Part shown: positions 24,665 to 36,552 of the stretch, in pieces
Layout of the letters: each line of letters begins with the position of its first letter
How positions within the stretch are numbered: the stretch's first letter is position 1
Source: Lolium rigidum
Taxonomy: Eukaryota; Streptophyta; Magnoliopsida; Poales; Poaceae
Length of the DNA: 64,000 nucleotides
Assembly (NCBI RefSeq): GCF_022539505.1
Contig: NC_061512.1
Coordinates: forward strand, 251,984,510-252,048,509
Direction: 5' to 3'
Position numbers and translations under genes: made by a program
The notes under the pieces: model-generated
What the model saw: the letters and a program-made list of their open reading frames with translations, nothing else
The model's database searches: none
What the model was told of the DNA's origin: nothing

Positions 24665-25231
24665 TCAAAAAAAATTCAAAACAAATTTAAGCCTAACCCA
24701 CTTCCTATGAAAAGGAATCTTGTAAATAAACAAGTCATGTAGGCATAATGCAATAAGCGTAGGAAAACTAGACAAGTGCAACTTCAAGATTTTCAGCAAA
24801 AAGAGAGGTGTTTTAGTAACATGAAAATTTCTACAACCATATTTTCCTCTCTCATAAAGATTTTCAGTAGCATCATGAACAAACTCAACAATATAACTAT
24901 CAAATGAAACATTCTTATCATGAGCTACATGCATAAAATTATTACTACTCCCAACATAAGCATAGTCATTCTTATTAATTGTAGTGGGAGCAAATTCAAC
25001 AAAGTAGCTATCATCAAATATAGGAAGCATATTATAATCATAATTAGATTTATCCTCCATAGTAGGCGGCACCAAAAGACTACTCTCATTGTAATCATCA
25101 TAAATAGGAGGCAAAGTATCATCAAAGAAAATTTTCTCCTCAATGCTTGGGGGACTAAAAATATCATGCTCATCAAAACCAGCTTCCCCAAGCTTAGAAT
25201 TTTCCATAGCATTAGCAACATTGGTGTTCAA
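24665..25231 (-). CDS. Element D ORF: homologue of the element C acidic protein
   Basis: A 188-residue ORF homologous to that of element C through most of its length: AMENSKLGEAGFDE, IFSPPSIEEKI, PPIYDDYN, a shortened second repeat (PPTMEDKSNYDYN), SYFVEFAPTTIN, DSYIVEFVHDATE, then a hydrophobic segment and HRKWVRLK. A stop near 25235 removes the N-terminal 30 or so residues present in C, so the start used here (25231) may not be the original one. Conservation of the acidic repeats, hydrophobic tail and basic end in two diverged elements suggests past selection on the protein. Function unknown. Confidence 0.6.
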   Translation of the reverse strand: MNTNVANAMENSKLGEAGFDEHDIFSPPSIEEKIFFDDTLPPIYDDYNESSLLVPPTMEDKSNYDYNMLPIFDDSYFVEFAPTTINKNDYAYVGSSNNFMHVAHDKNVSFDSYIVEFVHDATENLYERGKYGCRNFHVTKTPLFLLKILKLHLSSFPTLIALCLHDLFIYKIPFHRKWVRLKFVLNFF

Positions 25232-25432
25232 AGCATTCTCATACTAATAACATTGCCGTTAGCATGCAAATAAGGTTCCATAGGTTTTTTAATTTTTGCA
25301 ACACACCATTTATGTCTTAACTCAGGAAATAGATTAAAAAGCTCACAATTGTTTTCCATTATGCCTTACTAGTGTAAAACAAGAAACAAAAAGATGCAAT
25401 TGCAGGATCTAAAGGAAATAGCTTCGAGCACT

Positions 25433-25613
25433 CACACACCGACAACAGTGCTAGGAAATAGCTTAGTAGTCGGAGAATGTGAATACCTTTTACCTTACCT
25501 CCCCGGCAACGGCGCCAGAAAGTAGCTTGCTGTCTACTACTGGCGCGCAGTTGACGTGGGAGGTAGGAATCTCTTGTGGTGTAGCTTTTCTTCGTTCCCC
25601 GGCAACGGCGCCA
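25433..25613 (-). other. Duplicated primer-binding sites of element D
   Basis: Two perfect copies of the tRNA-Asp primer-binding site lie 96 bases apart (25596-25613 and 25500-25517, minus strand). A third, diverged copy is at about 25433-25460. Only the first is at the normal distance from the LTR end (25624). Confidence 0.8.
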
Positions 25614-25623
25614 GAAAATAGCT

Positions 25624-27053
25624 TGATGTCTACTCACGCTTCTTTTCCTGTAGACAGTGTTGGGCCTCCAAGAGCAGAGGTTTGTAGAACAGCAACAAGT
25701 TTTCCCTTAAGTGGATCACCCAAGGTTTATCGAACTCGGGGAGGAAGAGGTCAAAGATATCCCTCTCAAGCAACCCTGCAATCACGATACAAGAAGTCTC
25801 TTGTGTCCCCAACAAACCTAATACACTTGTCAGATGTATAGGTGCACTAGTTCGGCGAAGAGATAGTGAAATACAAGTGATATGAATGAATATGAGTGGT
25901 AATAGTAATCTGAATAAAATACGGCAGTGAGTAAACATGCAGTGAAACAGTAAATAAACGGAGATTCGATGTGTGGAAACAAGGCCTAGGGATCCTACTT
26001 TCACTAGTGGACACTCTCAACATTGATCACATAACTGAAACTACTCTACACTCTCTTGTTGGATGACAAACACCATTAGTTGTGTAGGGCTACAAGAGCA
26101 CCTCAATGCCGAAGTTAACAAGCTCCACAACATTCGATGTTCATATTTAAATAACCTTAGAGTGCATGATAGACCAACGCAATTATACCGAGTACTAACA
26201 TAGCATGCACACCGTCACCGACAGACTATGAAAGGGGTAATAGATCACATCAATACTATCATAGTAATAGTTAACTTCATAATCTACAAGAGATCACAAT
26301 CATAGCTTATACCAAGTACTACATGATGCACACACTGTCAACATTACATCATGGAGGAGGAATAGAGTACTTTAATAACATCACTAGAGTAGCACATAGA
26401 TGATATTCAACTAGATCACAAAGAGAGAGATGAACCACATAGCTACGGTAGAGCCCTCAGCCTCGGGGGAGAACTACTCCCTCCTCATCATGGGAGACAG
26501 CAACGGCGATGAAGATGGCGGTGGTGTCGATGAAGATGCCTTCCGGGGGCACTTCCCCGTCCCGGCGGCGTGCCGGAACAGAGACTTCTGTCCCCCAGAT
26601 CTTGGCTTCGCGATGGCGGCGGCTCTGGAAGGTTTCTCGTACCGTGGCTTATTCTTCGAAGTTTTTAGGCCAGGACGGCTTAAATAAGCGGAGAATCGGA
26701 GTCGGAAGGGTTATGGGGCCCCCTCACAGTAGGGGGGCGCGCCCCCCCTAGGCCGCGCCGCCTTATTGTGTCACCGCCTCGTGGCCCCACTTCGTAATCT
26801 CTTCGGTGCTCTAGAAGCTTCCTTGAAATATAAGATCGTGGGCGTTGATTTTGTCCAATTCCGAAAATATTTCCGCACTAGGATTTCTGAAACCAAAAAC
26901 AGCAGAAAACAGCAACTGGCACTTCGGCATCTCGTCAATAGGTTAGTTCCGGAAAACGCATAAAAACATCATAAAGTGGGAACAAAACATGTAGGTATTG
27001 TTATAAAACAAGCATGGAACATCAGAAATTATAGATACGTTGGAGACGTATCA
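25624..27053 (-). repeat. 5' LTR of element D
   Basis: 1,430 bp. The minus strand starts TGATACGTCTCCAACG. Together with 20731-22161 and the GTCCC duplication it defines the element. A TATA-like CTATTTAAG (minus) lies near 26685. Confidence 0.9.
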
Positions 27054-29420
27054 GTCCCCAACACACCTAATACACTTGTCAGATGTATAGGTGCACTAGT
27101 TCGGCGAAGAGATAGTGAAATACAAGTAATATGGATGATTGTAAGTACTAATTGCAATCTGAAATAAAGATGGCAGCAAGCGAACATGTAGCAGAACTTG
27201 TTGGAAACGGTGTTTCAATGCTTAGAAACAAGGCCTAGGGATCATACTTTCACTAGTGGACACTCTCAACAATGATCACATAACTGAATAAATAAATGCT
27301 ACTCTTAAACACCCTCTTGTTGGATAACAAACACCATTCATTGTGTAGGGCTACAAAAGCACACCTCAAGCCGGAGTAAACAAGCTCCATAATTTCCGGA
27401 GTTCATATTAAAGTAACCTCTAGAGTGCGTAATAGACCGTTGCAATTTAGACCGAGTATTAACATAGCATACACACTGTCACCAATAGCTATGAAAGGGG
27501 GAATAGATCACATCAATACTATCATAGTAATAGTTAACTTCATAATCTACAAGAGATTACAATCATAACCTACGCCAAGTACTACATGATGCACACACTC
27601 GTCAACTTTACATCATGGAGGAGGAATAGACTACTTTAATAACATCACTAGAGTAGCACATAGATTAATAGTGATACAAAGCTCATGATCACATAAAGAT
27701 CACACCATGGGAGAGAGAGATGAACCACATAGCTACCGGTAGAGCCCTCAGCCTCGGGGGAGAACTACTCCCTCCTCATCATGGGAGACAGCAATGGCGA
27801 TGAAGATGGCGATGGTGTCGATGGAGATGGCTTCCGAGGGCAATTCCCAGAGACTTCTGTCCCCCGAACTTGGCTTCGCGATGGCGGCAGCTACGTAACT
27901 TTTCGTGGAGGAAGACCGATTGTTTTAGGGTTTTCACATCTGGGAGCATATATAGGCGAAGGGGCGATGTCGGTGGAGTCCCGAGGTGGGGTCCCCACCT
28001 GGTGGCGCGGCCAAGGGGTGGCCCGCGCCCCCCTATGGTGTGGGCTCCTCGTGGCCCCCCTTCCTCTCTCCTTCGGACTCCGTGAAGCCCCTGGAAAAAT
28101 AAGAGGTTTGGCTTTTGTTTCGTCCAATGCCGAGAATATTTCCTGTGTAGAATTTCTGAAACCAAAAACAGCAGAAAACAGGAACTGGCGCTTCGGCATC
28201 TTGTTAATAGGTTAGTGCCGGAAAATGCATCAAAATGATATAAAGTATGAATAAAACATGTAGGTATTGTCATAAAACCAGCATGGAACATAAGAAATTA
28301 TAGATACGTTTGAGACGTATCAGCCGTCATCGTCCGATCCTGGCCGGATCTAGGGTTGCCCCCGGAGCAGCACGAGTGAGTACCCGCGGACTGCGACGAT
28401 GATGCCTTCAAGAAGGAAGCGACGCTTAATGCCGCCATCGCCCGCCGATCGTGGCACGGTTTTCACCTGCACCCGCAAGTCCCCTACTCGGCGAGAGCAA
28501 ACGGAGAGGCCATCAAAGATGATGCCTTCGCAAGGGAACGACGCCAATAGCCGCAGCCATCATCCGCCAAGAACGAAGTCAAGGCTCGGTGTTCACCGGT
28601 GGCCCCTTTGCCGCTATCTCGTCGTCGAGTAGATCTTCATCACCGGTGTAGAGGGATCTCGTGATCCGCCACCCCAGCAACCAGCCGACCTTCTCCGGCG
28701 ATAAAGAAGGCCGCCTCCATCGTCGAACACAAGGCTGCTGCCCCGGGCGACCTCGTACCGTGGGAGAAGCCCAACATCATCGCCCCACACCGGCGCGAGG
28801 CGGAGGGGATGGCGCTGTCTGCCACCACCAGCCACCACCGGCTTGCCGCCGATGGGAGGCGGGGAGGCCGCAACACAGACTAGCCACCGTCCCCGTCCAT
28901 CTGCGGGAGGCGGGAGGGCCGCCGTCCCTCCATCCCCGTCTGACCCGCCCAGCCATCCGGGAGTGGGAAGGGTCGCCGCCGCCGCATCGTGAAGGCTCCA
29001 TGGCCGGGTTGACTTCGATATGAATTTCACATATGTGATTGCTGGGCGGGAAGGATCATCCCATCATGTTACGATTCTAACTGTCAGATTGGAGAGAGAT
29101 GATGGGCTGAAAGTCCATTCGGGTAAGTTCTACCTTGATGTTACGGTTGTGCCTGTTGTCATAGTTTTCTCCTACCCTTCATGTCTCCAAGGTACCACCT
29201 CAATGAGTTCTCTACAAGGTTCTACCCTGGTAATGCTAAGGAACTCTTCAAGTTTAGACACTCTAGCCTTAGAGTCATGTTCGAGAGGGCTCGCAGCTCT
29301 GAAGAATATATTTAAGATCCCTGATCAGAAGGCTTTCCACACCTTCTCCGCCTAGGTTAAGATAGTCCATGCATGTTGCATTCTGCATAACTAGCAAGGT
29401 GGCCATCGCAATGTAAGGGC

Positions 29421-31150
29421 ATCATCTTGAGAAATGGAAATATCTGTCCATTTTTGTTTCCATTTCTTCCTAACAGGAAACTAAAATGTCACTGTGCATA
29501 ACACATCTAATTGAAAGTGGAATGAAGATAATGCGCTTTACTCTTTCATTTGTAGCTGGATTAGCCCTTGGGTTGGGTGTTGCACGGACAATGTTATGCA
29601 TGCCACCTTCATATTATTTAAGCTAAAATATGTTTTCCTCTTATTTAGGCGGTATTTCTGGGAAATACCTTTACCCACATGTAATTTTTGCCTACCAAGA
29701 AAAAACCACAATCAATATGCTAAATAATGTTATGATATATCTAATTTTAGACAAACCTAAGAGATGTTTCATAGGATGGGTAGACTGCAATATATGACAA
29801 TATTTTTAAGATACCAGTAATTTTTTCTTTTGTGTGCATGGAGCTGATGCCATTCATAACATGGTTGGGTGGATATCATTCTCATGTGTTATAGTCCGTA
29901 CACGATTTCAAATCTCTTTTTTAAATGTGCGAAGCTTCTTTTATTTTGATCTAACGGAGGCATACCGCTAAGTTATGGCCACGTTCCAGCCATTTTTTGC
30001 AACTACCATAGCGTAACACGTTTTCTTTTAACATACATGGTAGATTTAATTAGATTTGATGTAGTTCCTGTATAAGATAAGACACCAAATTAATTTTGCT
30101 TTTCCTACCAAATAACAAATAACAATATGGGTCCACTAACGTGATAGGTTTGTATGTCTAAATTAATAAGGGTATGTACATGTTACATAAAACCGTGAAA
30201 CCCTAGTCGTAAATTCTCGATCTAACTGACAAAATAATTACAATGATATGGTTTAACATGCCGTCCTTATTTTAGAACCACGTATTATGCTTTTAGTATA
30301 TAATAGATTGGGTCTTAGGCTAGGGCGTTGATTCGTTCTTCCCGGAGGAGAATGAAGTCATGCCTAACGACAATGATGTCGGCCATGGTGTTACTGCCAA
30401 TGATAACGCCGTCTAGAAGAATAAGAGGTGGGAGTGGACGGACACTATGTGTGCTGACAATAACTCTATGATCTGACAAAGAAGAAGAATTTCCATACCA
30501 TGTTGTGTTATGAACAACTCCCTTTTTTTATCCTGCCTCTGTGTATAAGTGAACTATTTGTGTGCTGAACTACCATTTGGTATTAGCTATGCTAAACTAC
30601 TTGTGTTAAACTGCTATTTGAAAGTAGCTAGGACATAACGACGTTATAGCAGTCCTTCTTATTACTTTGTTTTGCTCTTATGCTACCTCTTTATTTACAT
30701 TGCTTATGATGCTTCTCGGTAAAAAAAACTGAAACAAATTTGTGAGTGTTCACTAGATGTGTGTTTACATTACTTAGAATTTTTAGAATCAAATTTGAAA
30801 TATACAAAGGGAAACAAAAAAGATAAATTGCTATGTGAATAGTTTCTTTTTGTGTATTTCTTTATGTGACATTATTCATGTTGGATTTATCATTTTTTGT
30901 TTCTCTAAGAGTATTGTGAATTTGGTTCGACATGTCATAGGCAATGTAAATAGATATCATGTGAACTCCCACAAATTTATTTTGATTTTTTTACAATTAC
31001 AATTTAAAATATAAAGAATGGTATCATGGTATTAAATAAGAGAGAACGTTTTCTTATGTATGCAGCCTCTTTCTACTAGTATGGACGTCTGTTTGAAAAA
31101 CATCGGTGAAGAAGCTCTTATTTATGGAGGGAGAAAGTACATATCACGTA
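29421..31150. other. AT-rich intergenic DNA
   Basis: I see no ORF, RNA gene, LTR or clear inverted repeat in this 1.7-kb stretch. Confidence 0.5.
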
Positions 31151-31153
31151 TTA

Positions 31154-31453
31154 GGGCATGTACAATAGGGTAACGTTAGTCTTGTCTTATGGTGGTGAGA
31201 GATTGAAGAAAAAGAAGGTTGGCTTCCCTTAGCTAAAGGATGATTTTTTATGAAATAAAAGAAGACTATTTTCTCCATTGTACCATTTGTCTTCCCTTAC
31301 CAATTCAATTTCTTTCTAAAATTTAATTGATTTTCATTTATTGCTAGAGATAACAATAAGAGATAATGTATTGTACTATTTATATTTAGTGTTTTATTTA
31401 GATGATGTAAACTGCTAAGAAAAGATCCGTCTTCTCTACCATTGTACATGCTC
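31154..31453. mobile_element. Tourist-type MITE
   Basis: About 300 bp with terminal inverted repeats GGGCATGTACAAT and ATTGTACATGCTC, flanked by the TTA duplication (31151-31153 and 31454-31456). Ends and TTA target are diagnostic of PIF/Harbinger-derived Tourist MITEs. It has no coding capacity. Confidence 0.85.
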
Positions 31454-31632
31454 TTAGCTGCATGCTTCGAGGTGGTCCTATCCGTCTTTATTTTTGTCTC
31501 CTTCCTAGCTATAGATGTGTCTTGACTTTTGGTTACGAGCACCAATTTCAATGAACATAAATATCGTTCGTAATCTTGGATGTAGACACATCACCATGTG
31601 TTGCGTTTATGTACACAACAGCTGCTACATCG

Positions 31633-32080
31633 TACTCCGTCCGCACACATAAGCGTGACATCAAATTGTTATACATTTATTTTTTGAAAATCAAAAGTTT
31701 TTGAATTTGATCAAATTTTTTCACAAAAATAGCAACATAGGTGACGTCCGTTGAACTACTTTCTTCGTCCGCGAATAAATGTAGGTTCTCCATTTCTTTT
31801 TAGAAGTCAAATATTTTTAAATTGAACAGCTTTTTTTACAGAAAAAATAGCAAAATGCGTGCCATTAAATTTCTATATTATTGAACTATAAGTCAAGATA
31901 AATCTAGTAAACCTACATTAATTTAATATCATAAGTGCTGCTACTTTTCCCATAAAATTGATCAAAATTAATAAAATTTAACTTCAAACATATTTAAACG
32001 TATACTTATCTATGAACGGTAGTACATTCAAGATTAATCTAGCCAGACATGCTGTTACTTATTTATAGACGGAGTGAGTA
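31633..32080. mobile_element. Stowaway-type MITE (possibly composite)
   Basis: Left end TACTCCGTCCGC and right end GACGGAGTGAGTA resemble Stowaway (Tc1/mariner-derived) termini with TA targets. A second CTTCGTCCGCGAATAA end at about 31762 suggests one MITE nested in another. It lies about 130 bp upstream of the UGT start codon. Confidence 0.6.
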
Positions 32081-32205
32081 CAGAGTGTAAGAGATCAGCG
32101 CCGGCAACCTCACCTGATCAGGCATACCATACGCTAGTCTGGCAGAGCTCAAGCGTTGGTGTAGTCAGACCAGCTTCGTACGCATGCACCACTAGCTAGG
32201 TAGCC

Positions 32206-32284
32206 ATGGCTTCTCCCGGCAAGAACGCGCAAACACAAGTCGGCGTCGCCGCCGCCGGTGGGCACGTGCTGCTGCTGCCGTACC
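32206..32284 (+). CDS. UGT exon 1, N-terminal fragment
   Basis: ATG at 32206 opens MASPGKNAQTQVGVAAAGG, then HVLLLPYP, the first beta-strand of the UGT N-terminal domain. The frame is cut in codon 27 by CACTA at 32285. Bases 32282-32284 (ACC) are the left target duplication. Confidence 0.85.
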
Positions 32285-32309
32285 CACTAGTAGAAAACAT
32301 CTCATCCAT

Positions 32310-32480
32310 CTAAGCCTTTAGTACCGGTTCCCTTACGAACCGGTACGAAAGGCTTTATTAATACCGGTTCCAGGGGTGGGACATCTATACCGGTTCGTAA
32401 CGGATCTTTAATACGGTATGAAAGATTTTCTGCCCAAATTTCAGGCTGAGGTGGGGCCAGGGCTACACCTTTAGTACCGG
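32310..32480. repeat. 5' subterminal repeats of CACTA
   Basis: Several ACCGGTT / AACCGGTAC motifs in both orientations, the usual binding region for the TNPA-like partner of CACTA transposases. Confidence 0.7.
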
Positions 32481-33020
32481 TTCTGGGTACCCAGCTATAT
32501 CAAATCGCCCAAACCCTTCCCGAGCCCCTGGCTCTCATTTTTCTCTTCTTCCTCACATTCTAAATTTTTCTCCACCTCTCACACTCCAAGAAATCTCTAT
32601 TTTTTCTCCACCATTCTAACAAGATTAACGGCATACATCTATCGAAGGGTTAGCAATATCATCCTTCCTTCCGGCGTTCCTAATTTAGCTCATTTCTTTG
32701 GTAGTTTTAACTCGTACTATTTTTCTAGTGCAAGCAAGGTGTTCGATGAAATGCCTAAGTTAGTGATTTATTTTTTATATGCAATTTGAGCTGAAATTAT
32801 GGTATGTTTTGTAGGTTTTAATTAGTATCATCCCCGTCCTTACCGCCGTCGATCGCCAGCGTCGGCCCCTAGCCGGCACGGTACCACCTCGGTGAGCCCC
32901 TCTTCTTTTTTATAAAAACAGTTAGTTTTATGTGATGAACTTGAATATTAATTAAGTTGGTCACTCATATATCCACGATGTTGTGTATTTAATGATTTTT
33001 GATATACATATAAAATGCAG

Positions 33021-36000
33021 ATGAGTCGACAATGGATGTACGGTGACCGGTGCCATCCCGAGTTCATTAATGGCATGCATTATTTTCTCAACGTGGCTAA
33101 GGCAAACAAAGCGGTCGAATGGTTTCATGTATTGTCCATGTAGTTCCTGTAAGAATATGAAGGATTACTCTACCTCGAAGAACCTTCACGTCCACCTCGC
33201 TGGAGAACGGTTTCATGCCCAGCTATAATTGTTGGACCAAGCACGGAGAAAGAGGGGTTATATTGGAAGACAACGAAGAAGAAGAGGATAGTGACAACTA
33301 TCCCTTATTCACTGAAGACGGTGATAGTAGAATGGGGGAAGACGAAGCTGAAGAAGAGCCCATTTTCGATGAGCCGATTTTTGATGACCCGGATGACGAT
33401 TTGGGTCGGGCCATTCTTGATGCGAAGATGAACTGCGGAAATGAAAAGGAGAGGTTGAAGTTGGAGAAAATGTTAGAGGATCACAACAAACTGTTGTACC
33501 CAAATTGCAAAAATTGTCAGAAAAAGCTGGGTACCACGCTGGAATTGCTGCAGTGGAAGGCATAGAATGGTACTTCTGACAAGGGATTTGAAAAGTTGCT
33601 GAAAATAATAAAGAAGATGCTTCCAGGGGAGAACGTGTTGCCCTCTAGCACGTACGAAGCAAAGAAGGTTGTCTGCCCTCTAGGATTAGAGGTGCAGAAG
33701 ATACATGCATGCATCAATGACTGCATCCTCTACCGCGGGGAGTACGATAATTTGAATGCATGCCCGGTATGTAGTGCATTAAGGTATAAGATCAGGCGAG
33801 ATGACCCTGGCGATGTTGAGGGTGAGTCCACCCCCAGGAAGAGGGTTCCCGCGAAGGTGATGTGGTATGCTCCTATAATACCACGGTTGAAACGTTTGTT
33901 CCAGAACAAAGAGCATGCCAAGTTGTTGCGATGGCACAAAGAGGACCGTAAGAAAGATGTGATGCTGAGACACCCCGCCGACGGGTCGCAAGTGGAGAAA
34001 AATCGACAGAGAGTTCAAGTCATTTTCAGATGACGCAAGGAACTTAAGATTTGGTCTAAGTACGGATGGCTTTAATCCTTTCGGGGAGCAGTAGCTCCAG
34101 CCATAGCACCTGGCCGGTGACTCTATGTATCTATAACCTTCCTCCTTGGTTGTGCATGAAGCGGAAGTTCATTATGATGCCGGTGCTCATCCAGGGCCCG
34201 AAGCAACCCGAGCAACGACATTGATGTGTACCCGAGGCCATTGGTTGAAGAACTTTTAGAGTTGTGGCGTGACGAAGGTGTACCTGTGTGGGATGAGCAC
34301 GAACAAAAGGAATTTAACCTACGAGCGTTGTTATTTGTAACCATCAATGATTGGCCTGCTCTTGGTAACATTTCAGTGGCAGATCAAACAAGGGATACAA
34401 TGCATGCACACACCGTTTAGGTGAGACCGACAAGTAATTATTTGGGAAACAAGAATGTGTACCGGGGCATCGTCGATTTCTTCCAAAACAACATCACGTA
34501 AGAAAGAGAGGAAAGCATTTCGGAGGTGAGTGCGGATAACCGAACGAAGCCTACCCGCCCTACTCGGGGAAGTTATATATGATATGGTCAAGGATTTAAA
34601 AGTGATCTTTGGAAAGGGTCCCGGCGGACAATCTGTTCCGCATGATGTTGACGGACACGTACCCATGTGGAAGAAGAAGTCGATATTTTGGGAGCTACCC
34701 TATCGGAAATTCTTAGAGGTTCACTCTGCAATCGATGTGATGCACGTGACGAAAAATCTTTGCGTGAACCTCGCTAAACTTCTTGGGCGTGTATGGGAAG
34801 ACAAAAGATACACCGGATGCACGGCAGGACCAAAGCAAAGTATCCACGAAGGAAACAACCTGAATCCGGAGAAGTATCAAGGTCCCGCTGCCTACGCTCT
34901 TACCAAAGAGGAGAAGGAGATCTTTTTTGAAGTCCCGAGTAGCATCAAGGTCCCGTCCGGCTTCTCGTCGAATATAAAGGGAATAATAAACATGTCGGAG
35001 AAAAAGTTTCAAAACCTAAAGTCCGATGACCGCCACGTGATTATGACACAATTACTTCCGGTTGCATTGAGGGGGCTTCGCCGGAAAATGTTCGAGTACC
35101 CATTGTGAAGCTATGTGCGTTCCTCAATGCAATTTCTCGAAGGTGATCAATCCACTTACTCTACAAAATTTACGGAAGGATGTGGTCCAATGTCTAGTCA
35201 ACTTCGAGTTGGTGTTCCCACCATCCTTCTTCAATATTATGACACATCTCCTAGTTCACTCCGGTCGAAGAGATTGGCGTTCTCGGTCCCGTATTTCTAC
35301 ACAACATGTTCCCCTTTGAGAGATTCATGGGAGTCTTAAAGAAGTACATTCATAACCGTGCTAGGCCGAAGGAAGCATCTCCAAGGGCTATGGAACAGAG
35401 GAGGTCATTGAGTTTTGTGTTGACTTTATTCCCGACCTTAAGCCGATCGGTGTTCCCGAATCGCGCTATGAGGGGAGACTGCGTGGAAAAGGCACGCTAG
35501 GAAAGAAATCAGCAACGTGTATGGACGGACATTCTTTCACTCAAGCACACTACACAGTTCTACATAATTCCATCCTGGTGGCTCCGTACAAAGAGGAACA
35601 CAAGGATATCTTACGGTCTAAATACCCGGAGCAACGTGAAGATTGGATTGATGGAGAACACATGAAGACTTTCGGCGGTTGGCCGGTTGCAAACACGTCT
35701 CATGAATGTCACCGATGACGAGCAGCTGTACTTGTTGGCCAAGCAACCATCTTCTACTATATCGACTTTTCAAGGGTACGAGATTAATGGGAACACATTT
35801 TACACTTTCGCCCAAGACAAAAAGAGCACCAACCAAAACAGTGGTGTCCGCTTTGATGCGTAAGATGGCAATGGGAACAAGGTCACATATTATGGGTACA
35901 TAGAGGAGATATGGGAACTTGACTATGGACCTAATTTCAAGGTCCCTTTGTTCCGGTGCAAATGGTTCAACCTCGAAAGACGGGTACAGGTAGACCCGCA

Positions 36001-36366
36001 AGTACGGAATGACTACAAGTGGATTTCAAGAATCTAGGGTACGACACCGAACCATTCGTCCTAGCCAGTGAAGTGGCTCAGGTTTTTTATGTGAAGGATA
36101 TGTCTAGCAAACCGAAAAAAAGAAAAGAAAGGCAAGAGGACACATCATACGATGAGCCAAAGCGGCACATAGTTCTTTCAGGAAAAAGAAACATCGTGGG
36201 AGTAGAGGACAAGACAGACATGTCGAAGATTATAATAAGTTTGACGATATTCCACCCTTCAAGGTAAAAATTGACCCAAGCATCATCTTAAACAATGAAG
36301 ATTGTCCATGGTTGCGTCGCAAGTAAGAAGAAAGGGAAACGGACGAAGAAAACTCGGAAGACTAGC
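33021..36366 (+). pseudogene. CACTA TNP2-type transposase
   Basis: Runs from MSRQWMYGDRCHPEFINGMHYF (33021) through a transposase-associated region with CPCSSCKN (33140-33165), YNCWTKHGERGV, CPVCSALRYKIRRDDPGD (33760-33810), the TNP2 core (IDVMHVTKNLCVN; GFSSNIKGIINM; VIMTQLLPVALRG, 34730-35075), a DUF4218-like block (FPPSFFNIMTHLLVH; MFPFERFMGVLKKY, 35215-35350), and a DUF4216-like block (YYGYIEEIWELDYGP; FKVPLFRCKWFNLE, 35890-35980). It would cut and paste the element by binding its ends. The frame is broken at least ten times, many of them single-base indels at CTG or CAG (33196, 33989, 34431, 34563, 34770, 35999, 36016). Whether that is decay or consensus error is discussed in the findings. 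Introns are not resolved. Confidence 0.85.
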
Positions 36367-36552
36367 TAGCTACATATAGGGATCATAACTTGTGTATCTC
36401 AATATGGAAATCACTTTTGTGTAATGATGTTACCGTATGTAAGATATTAACAATGGAGATGGTTGGCTTGTTTTACTCGCTTCCCATGGCGTATCGATGC
36501 TCCTTTTATAGGCACGGCGCCGCTTCTACTTTGTCTTCTTCTTCCTCCGACA

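Larger units (their letters stand above)
20731..27053 (-). mobile_element. Complete non-autonomous Gypsy-type element D
   Basis: A 6.3-kb minus-strand sister of C. 5' LTR 25624-27053 (right), primer sites 25596-25613 and 25500-25517, ORF 24665-25231, non-coding region, polypurine tract 22162-22175, 3' LTR 20731-22161. The target duplication GTCCC is perfect (20726-20730 and 27054-27058). No gag-pol is present. It inserted into LTR F of its own group. A 110-bp tandem duplication (22819-23025) lies in its non-coding part. Confidence 0.92.
20546..28322 (-). mobile_element. Solo LTR F (minus), interrupted by element D
   Basis: Left part 20546-20730 (TGATGTCTAC start) and right part 27054-28322 (ends GACGTATCA) form one LTR of the C/D group. 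The flanks GCCAT (20541-20545) and GCCGT (28323-28327) match at 4 of 5 bases and are the probable target duplication. No internal sequence remains, so it arose by LTR-LTR recombination. Confidence 0.8.
20008..29021 (-). mobile_element. Poly(A) retroposon (LINE/SINE-type, minus), split by LTR F and element D
   Basis: Flanked by a perfect 13-bp target duplication TTGACTTCGATAT (20008-20020 and 29009-29021). A run of T at 20021-20026 is the poly(A) tail of a minus-strand insert. Its body is 20021-20545 plus 28328-29008, about 1.2 kb, with a GC-rich 5' part and an AATAAAG-containing 3' end. I see no reverse transcriptase, so it is a non-coding or truncated element. GC-rich ORFs such as 28614-29030 are not credible genes. 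Confidence 0.75.
18952..29420 (+). pseudogene. Second Harbinger-type transposase remnant, split by nested insertions
   Basis: Coding-like segments at about 19500-20020 and 29009-29355 belong to one decayed DDE_Tnp_4 transposase. The left part shows a helix-turn-helix-like region (CIEEKVAMFLHV, GHNQRLRVI, YFEEVLYAIGELRGEMIKP) and DCVGATDDTH, containing the first catalytic Asp. It stops within AVIDFD. The right part resumes at MNFTYVIAGREGSSHH and continues with LERDDGL, GKFYLDV and a late RALKNIFKIPDQKAFHTF block. The interruption is a retroposon flanked by a 13-bp duplication, so the two parts join in frame at the insertion point. An extra stretch of about 140 bp (19756-19893) separates PYFK from DCVGA and may be an intron or insertion. 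Stops and frameshifts make it non-functional. Confidence 0.7.

Noticed and set aside
28614..29030. GC-rich ORFs on both strands in the retroposon 5' part
   Set aside because: No domain, overlapping in several frames, and inside a non-coding retroposon body.
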